Positions 60,897 through 64,000 of a DNA stretch of 64,000 nt are shown piece after piece. This DNA is from Gelatoporia subvermispora B (Eukaryota > Basidiomycota > Agaricomycetes > Polyporales > Gelatoporiaceae). The notes under the pieces were generated by a model. The model saw only the letters and a program-made list of their open reading frames with translations. It was not told where the DNA came from and searched no databases. The number at the start of each line of letters is the position of its first letter. The stretch's first letter is position 1. The stretch covers positions 992,056 to 1,056,055 of the forward strand of contig KB445800.1 of NCBI GenBank assembly GCA_000320605.2, given 5' to 3'. The position numbers were made by a program, and so were the translations under genes.

Positions 60897-61643
60897 CTTA
60901 GCAGTAAGAGGAATCTATGAGTGAAGCATGTGGAGGTCGAAAGGGAGGAGGTAGACAGGCTCGTCCGTGCAACGTGCCCAATATATTGCCGCCGTCCCGC
61001 GGCGAACCTGCTCAAGCTTGAATTTATTTTGGACTTCCTTCTTCTATCGTCATACCAATTGTCTCACATCGCTGTGCTTCGTTCACAAGTACAGATAACT
61101 GTTCCTGATATCCGCGGTCACTTATACGATAAAGCTAAAAGGGGATGCTCGATATCCCAAAACAAGCTAGGCTTGTCACTGACTTCGACTACATCATGAG
61201 CAGTTAGTCTGCTCCTCGGTGCGACTGGGATTGCTCGGCCAACAGGATCCAACCGTCCTGACCGTCTTGGTTTGCTTTGGTCCTGAACGACTTCAGTGAA
61301 CTGACAAATGAATTCCTGTGTTCCGCGAACATGATCAGCCATGTCTACGGAACCCGGGGCCCCTATGGTCATTGGGAAAATATCCGGTGGGTGTCTAGTC
61401 GATTGAATTATCGAGAGCTTTCATTGGACATTGGCTTGTGCGCGATGCGGAAATATTATGAGCACACGTATCTGAGTAAGCTCTCTGCATATCGACATGA
61501 TTGTCCTGATTCGACTAGATGATGTTTTGATATAGGTACTAATACAATACTGATACAGGCACAGTTACTACACATGCATTAACAACTACAAGCCTTCAAC
61601 TAGCCACGCCTCAATGGCGAGGACGAGAGGAAGGGTCGATGAC
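60897..61643. other. Intergenic, no supported gene
   Basis: Holds the promoter of the Sec2-domain gene and the 3' end of the next minus-strand gene. Only short frames. Confidence 0.4.
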
Positions 61644-62487
61644 TCAATAGCCAGTACCCTGTGCGTTCTGGTCCGCATTCTGCGGTCCACCAAGATGCTT
61701 GTTCGAGGGGTGCGCTCCTGCTTGGACAAAACATCAAGAATCAGTCAGAGACCGGTCTAGTGCTATCGCACCCCAACACTCACCATGACCAACCGCACGC
61801 TCCCGACGCAGTAGGGCCTCGCGTTCGAGGCGCTCCGCCTCTGCAAGTTCTGCGCTCTGGGCCTTGAAGGATTCGGCCTCTTGCTCCTTCTGCAGGCCCT
61901 TCGCCTGGAGCGCTTGGCTGCCCACCATCGAGCCGACGGCATGTTCCACCTTACCCGTCAACCGCCCGCCACCACTGCCCTGGGTGTTCTGGCTCGGATT
62001 GACAGCACCAGTAGGCGGGATAGACGGGCCGTTCGGGCCAGCGCCGGCGCCGTACGCAGAGTCGTGGCCTGGCGGGCCAGAGGCGGCCTGCAAGAGCGCA
62101 AGTCAGGACGAAACCCGAAGAACTATAAATCGGAACAACGCACATTGTTCCAGTTGCCTCCTTGATTAGGAGGGTAGTTGCCTGTCGCACCAGGACCACC
62201 AGCTGAGGCGTTGTAGCCCGCACCAGCACCAGTACCGGCACCCATACCAGCACCTGTTCCAGCACCCGTGGCCGGTCCCCAGTTGTTGCTCGTCGGACCG
62301 TCGTTCACGCCGGTACGGGCGTTGAGTGCGGGGTCTTGGTTGCTACCGTGACCGTGGCGATGCTCTGCACTTGCGGCGTCGCGCCCTGCACTGTTGGTGT
62401 CGGTTTGCTTCTGCAGACTGTGGTCAGCACGGACATGTCTGCAGAAATAAATACTAAACATACGTTGTGCTTCTTGAAGAGGGGCAT
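61644..62487 (-). CDS. Small Gly/Ala-rich conserved fungal protein (222 aa)
   Basis: Four exons, complement(61644..61717, 61784..62087, 62144..62410, 62464..62487), introns 66, 56 and 53 bp. The protein begins MPLFKKHN, has a His/Asn/Asp-rich stretch, then a repetitive Gly-Ala segment (GAGTGAGMGAGTGAGAGY), then a helical charged part (GKVEHAVGSMVGS, LQKEQEAESFKAQSAELAEA, EALLRRERAVGHG) and ends GGPQNADQNAQGTGY. No signal peptide or membrane helix. Proteins with this GKVEHAVG..KEQEA layout are common in Agaricomycetes and faintly resemble CsbD-like stress proteins, but no function is established. A strong TATA box sits about 100 bp upstream, suggesting regulated or high expression. All splice phases agree. 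Confidence 0.82.
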
Positions 62488-63198
62488 TGTGGACAGTAAT
62501 CAATTCGATGTGAGAGATTGTGAAATTGGTTGAGTGAAAGGTGTGTGAGTGAAAGGTGTATGAGCCCTGCCACAGTCAAGGCGTGTTTTATATAGTTATG
62601 CAATACGCTCAGTGGAGACTATACTTTGTAGGTGTGTACTTGTGGCAATAGGAAGACAATACCTGATTAGGGGCGAGGTGGTGTTCAGCTCCATGAAATG
62701 ACGCGTTTTCCGGACGTCATGATTATAAAGCCGTAGTTGTACCGTAAAGCTGGGCTTGTCTCTCAGCCTGGTGCAGACCCAGCTTCTCCCAGTATTTTAT
62801 CCGCAGTTACATCTTGCAGATGACCAGAAGTGCGAGAGGCCGGTGCCGCAGACATCGGCGGAGACAGATTGCGTATCCCACAGCCGGGGCCCTTTACAGG
62901 AAGATGACGCTACACTGCAAACAACGTGTAGTATATATCGTATATTGTCCTATATATCCAAGTTAATCCCTTTATAGGGCTACTCGGTGGATAAGATAGC
63001 AACTTTTGGTTCAGGAAAGCAGCTGATGACGTCACGGACTATCAAGTAGAGGTAGTGGCGTCGAAGCTTTTGAACAACATGGGCAAATAATAATAGGCGC
63101 CTTACCACGGTCCGATGAGCCGCGAAGCAGCGGCATTAATGAGTTGCAAAACTAAAGTCTTCAGGCTACGCAGTCGACAATAGTAGGATCTGTTCATT
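62488..63198. other. Divergent promoter region
   Basis: About 710 bp between the divergent small-protein gene and the F-box-like gene. It includes the TATA box at 62585-62595; no gene seen. Confidence 0.45.
62585..62595 (-). promoter_or_regulatory. TATA box of the 222-aa protein gene
   Basis: Minus-strand CTATATAAAAC, about 100 bp before the ATG at 62487. Confidence 0.65.
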
Positions 63199-64000
63199 AT
63201 GGAACATAATGGTCCATCATTCTCACATGAAAGGCACAAACTGCCTATGGAGCTGATGTCTGAGGTCAGTAGCTATCATAGTAATAAGTCAATGACCGGA
63301 CGCGCACAGTTGAGACGGACAACTGACTACCACTATTGTCTTGCAGAGTCAGTTTCGAGCGTCCACACCTGATTGCACCCCGCGCTGACATATACCTAGT
63401 ATTTGGTCATGCGGCAAGAGAAGATCGCTCAGTAGCTGCAAAGCTATGCCTCGTATGCCACACCTCCCGCCTCTGGATGCTTCCTGTCCTCTACACCACC
63501 GTCACTCTCCCCACATACGCGCAGATCGTCGACTTCGCCTCGACACTTCACCTCTCTACAATATCTGTAGAACTAGGAGAAACTCAAGGCCCGGCTCTTG
63601 CGTCGCTGGTCCGTCACATCTGGATGGGCCCTACAAGCACAACGCCGCAGGATGCGCTATCGTGCGGTTCATTGTCTTGGCCAGTCACCTTGATCCATCA
63701 AATATTCGATCTCTGTACCTCTCTTCATGCGCTTGCTCTTGTAAATTTAGCGCACGCCTACTGGAACCGACTTCAGGCTAAGGTGCCCGCTTCAGTCGAA
63801 CAATTGACCGTCGGGCCTATCCACGGGCCCATCGTCCTGCGGACCATGCGGTGTGCCGAGAACCTCAGGACTATCACCAGTTTTGATACGTTCCTTCCAG
63901 ACTGGGAGGTCCGCGAAATCGTCGTTGCTCCCACCATTCATCGTTTCCGCAGGTTCTTCAGTACATCCTCGGTGTCGCGCATCTCCTTTGCGTTCGACCA
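63199..64000 (+). CDS. F-box-like protein, 5' part (runs off right edge)
   Basis: Probable exons 63199..63264 and 63360..>64000. Exon 1 encodes MEHNGPSFSHERHKLPMELM, ending in the LPxEL start of an F-box. A GTCAGT donor and an AG at 63358-63359 join it in phase 0 to an open frame that runs without a stop to the window end (RPHLIAPRADIYLVFGHAA, KLCLVCHTSRLWMLPVLYTT, then Leu-rich segments). The KLCLVCHTSRLWMLPVLY block matches the CSLVCxSW..L.LF block of fungal F-box proteins. The intron (95 bp) could have a different acceptor, so the first residues after the join are uncertain. The 3' end is outside the window. Confidence 0.6.

Overview
This is about 64 kb of a filamentous basidiomycete (Agaricomycete-like) nuclear genome. 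The evidence is genes split by many introns of mostly 48-80 bp with GT..AG ends and CTGAC-like branch sites, single-copy eukaryotic housekeeping genes, tandem F-box genes, an Atg11-type autophagy scaffold, and a fungal Ty1/copia element. Gene models were built by hand by joining exons so that phase and family motifs agree; exon coordinates are in each entry.

Layout. 1-2.2 kb: two F-box-type genes on the minus strand, the first cut by the window edge. 2.6-5.6 kb: PWP2, a UTP-B ribosome-biogenesis WD40 protein. 7.0-9.1 kb: an 11-exon MFS sugar transporter with a TATA box and CreA-like sites upstream. 10.8-15.9 kb: ATG11 in 17 exons. 16.4-21.6 kb: a complete 5.26-kb Ty1/copia retrotransposon on the minus strand, with 390-bp LTRs differing at one base, a GTAGC target duplication and one in-frame stop inside reverse transcriptase. 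21.6-26.3 kb: no confident gene, with a degenerate modular repeat array from 24.3 kb. 26-36 kb: a very GC-rich island where long open frames overlap on all strands and mean little; the one supported gene is a three-exon gene for a 69-residue protein at 28.9 kb.

36.9-50.4 kb: a segmentally duplicated accessory block. It holds two copies of a 0.7-kb direct repeat, an orphan three-exon gene, and three paralogues of a WW-like/three-helix membrane protein: A intact (13 exons, 643 aa), B lacking the membrane part, and C broken by a 2.0-kb inversion bounded by AGCT that carries a 1.8-kb terminal-inverted-repeat insert. 51.3-53.8 kb: GFA1, first enzyme of the hexosamine/chitin pathway. 56.2-57.6 kb: an Spp2-type G-patch splicing factor. 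57.9-60.9 kb: a Sec2-domain Rab exchange factor. 61.6-62.5 kb: a small Gly/Ala-rich protein of unknown function. 63.2 kb to the end: an F-box-like gene running off the window.

The housekeeping genes serve separate cell functions (ribosome assembly, sugar uptake, autophagy, chitin precursor synthesis, splicing, secretion), and no pathway cluster is evident. The parts most worth a second look are the 69-aa gene in the GC island, the rearranged membrane-protein block, and the copia element whose gag-pol start codon lies inside its primer-binding site.
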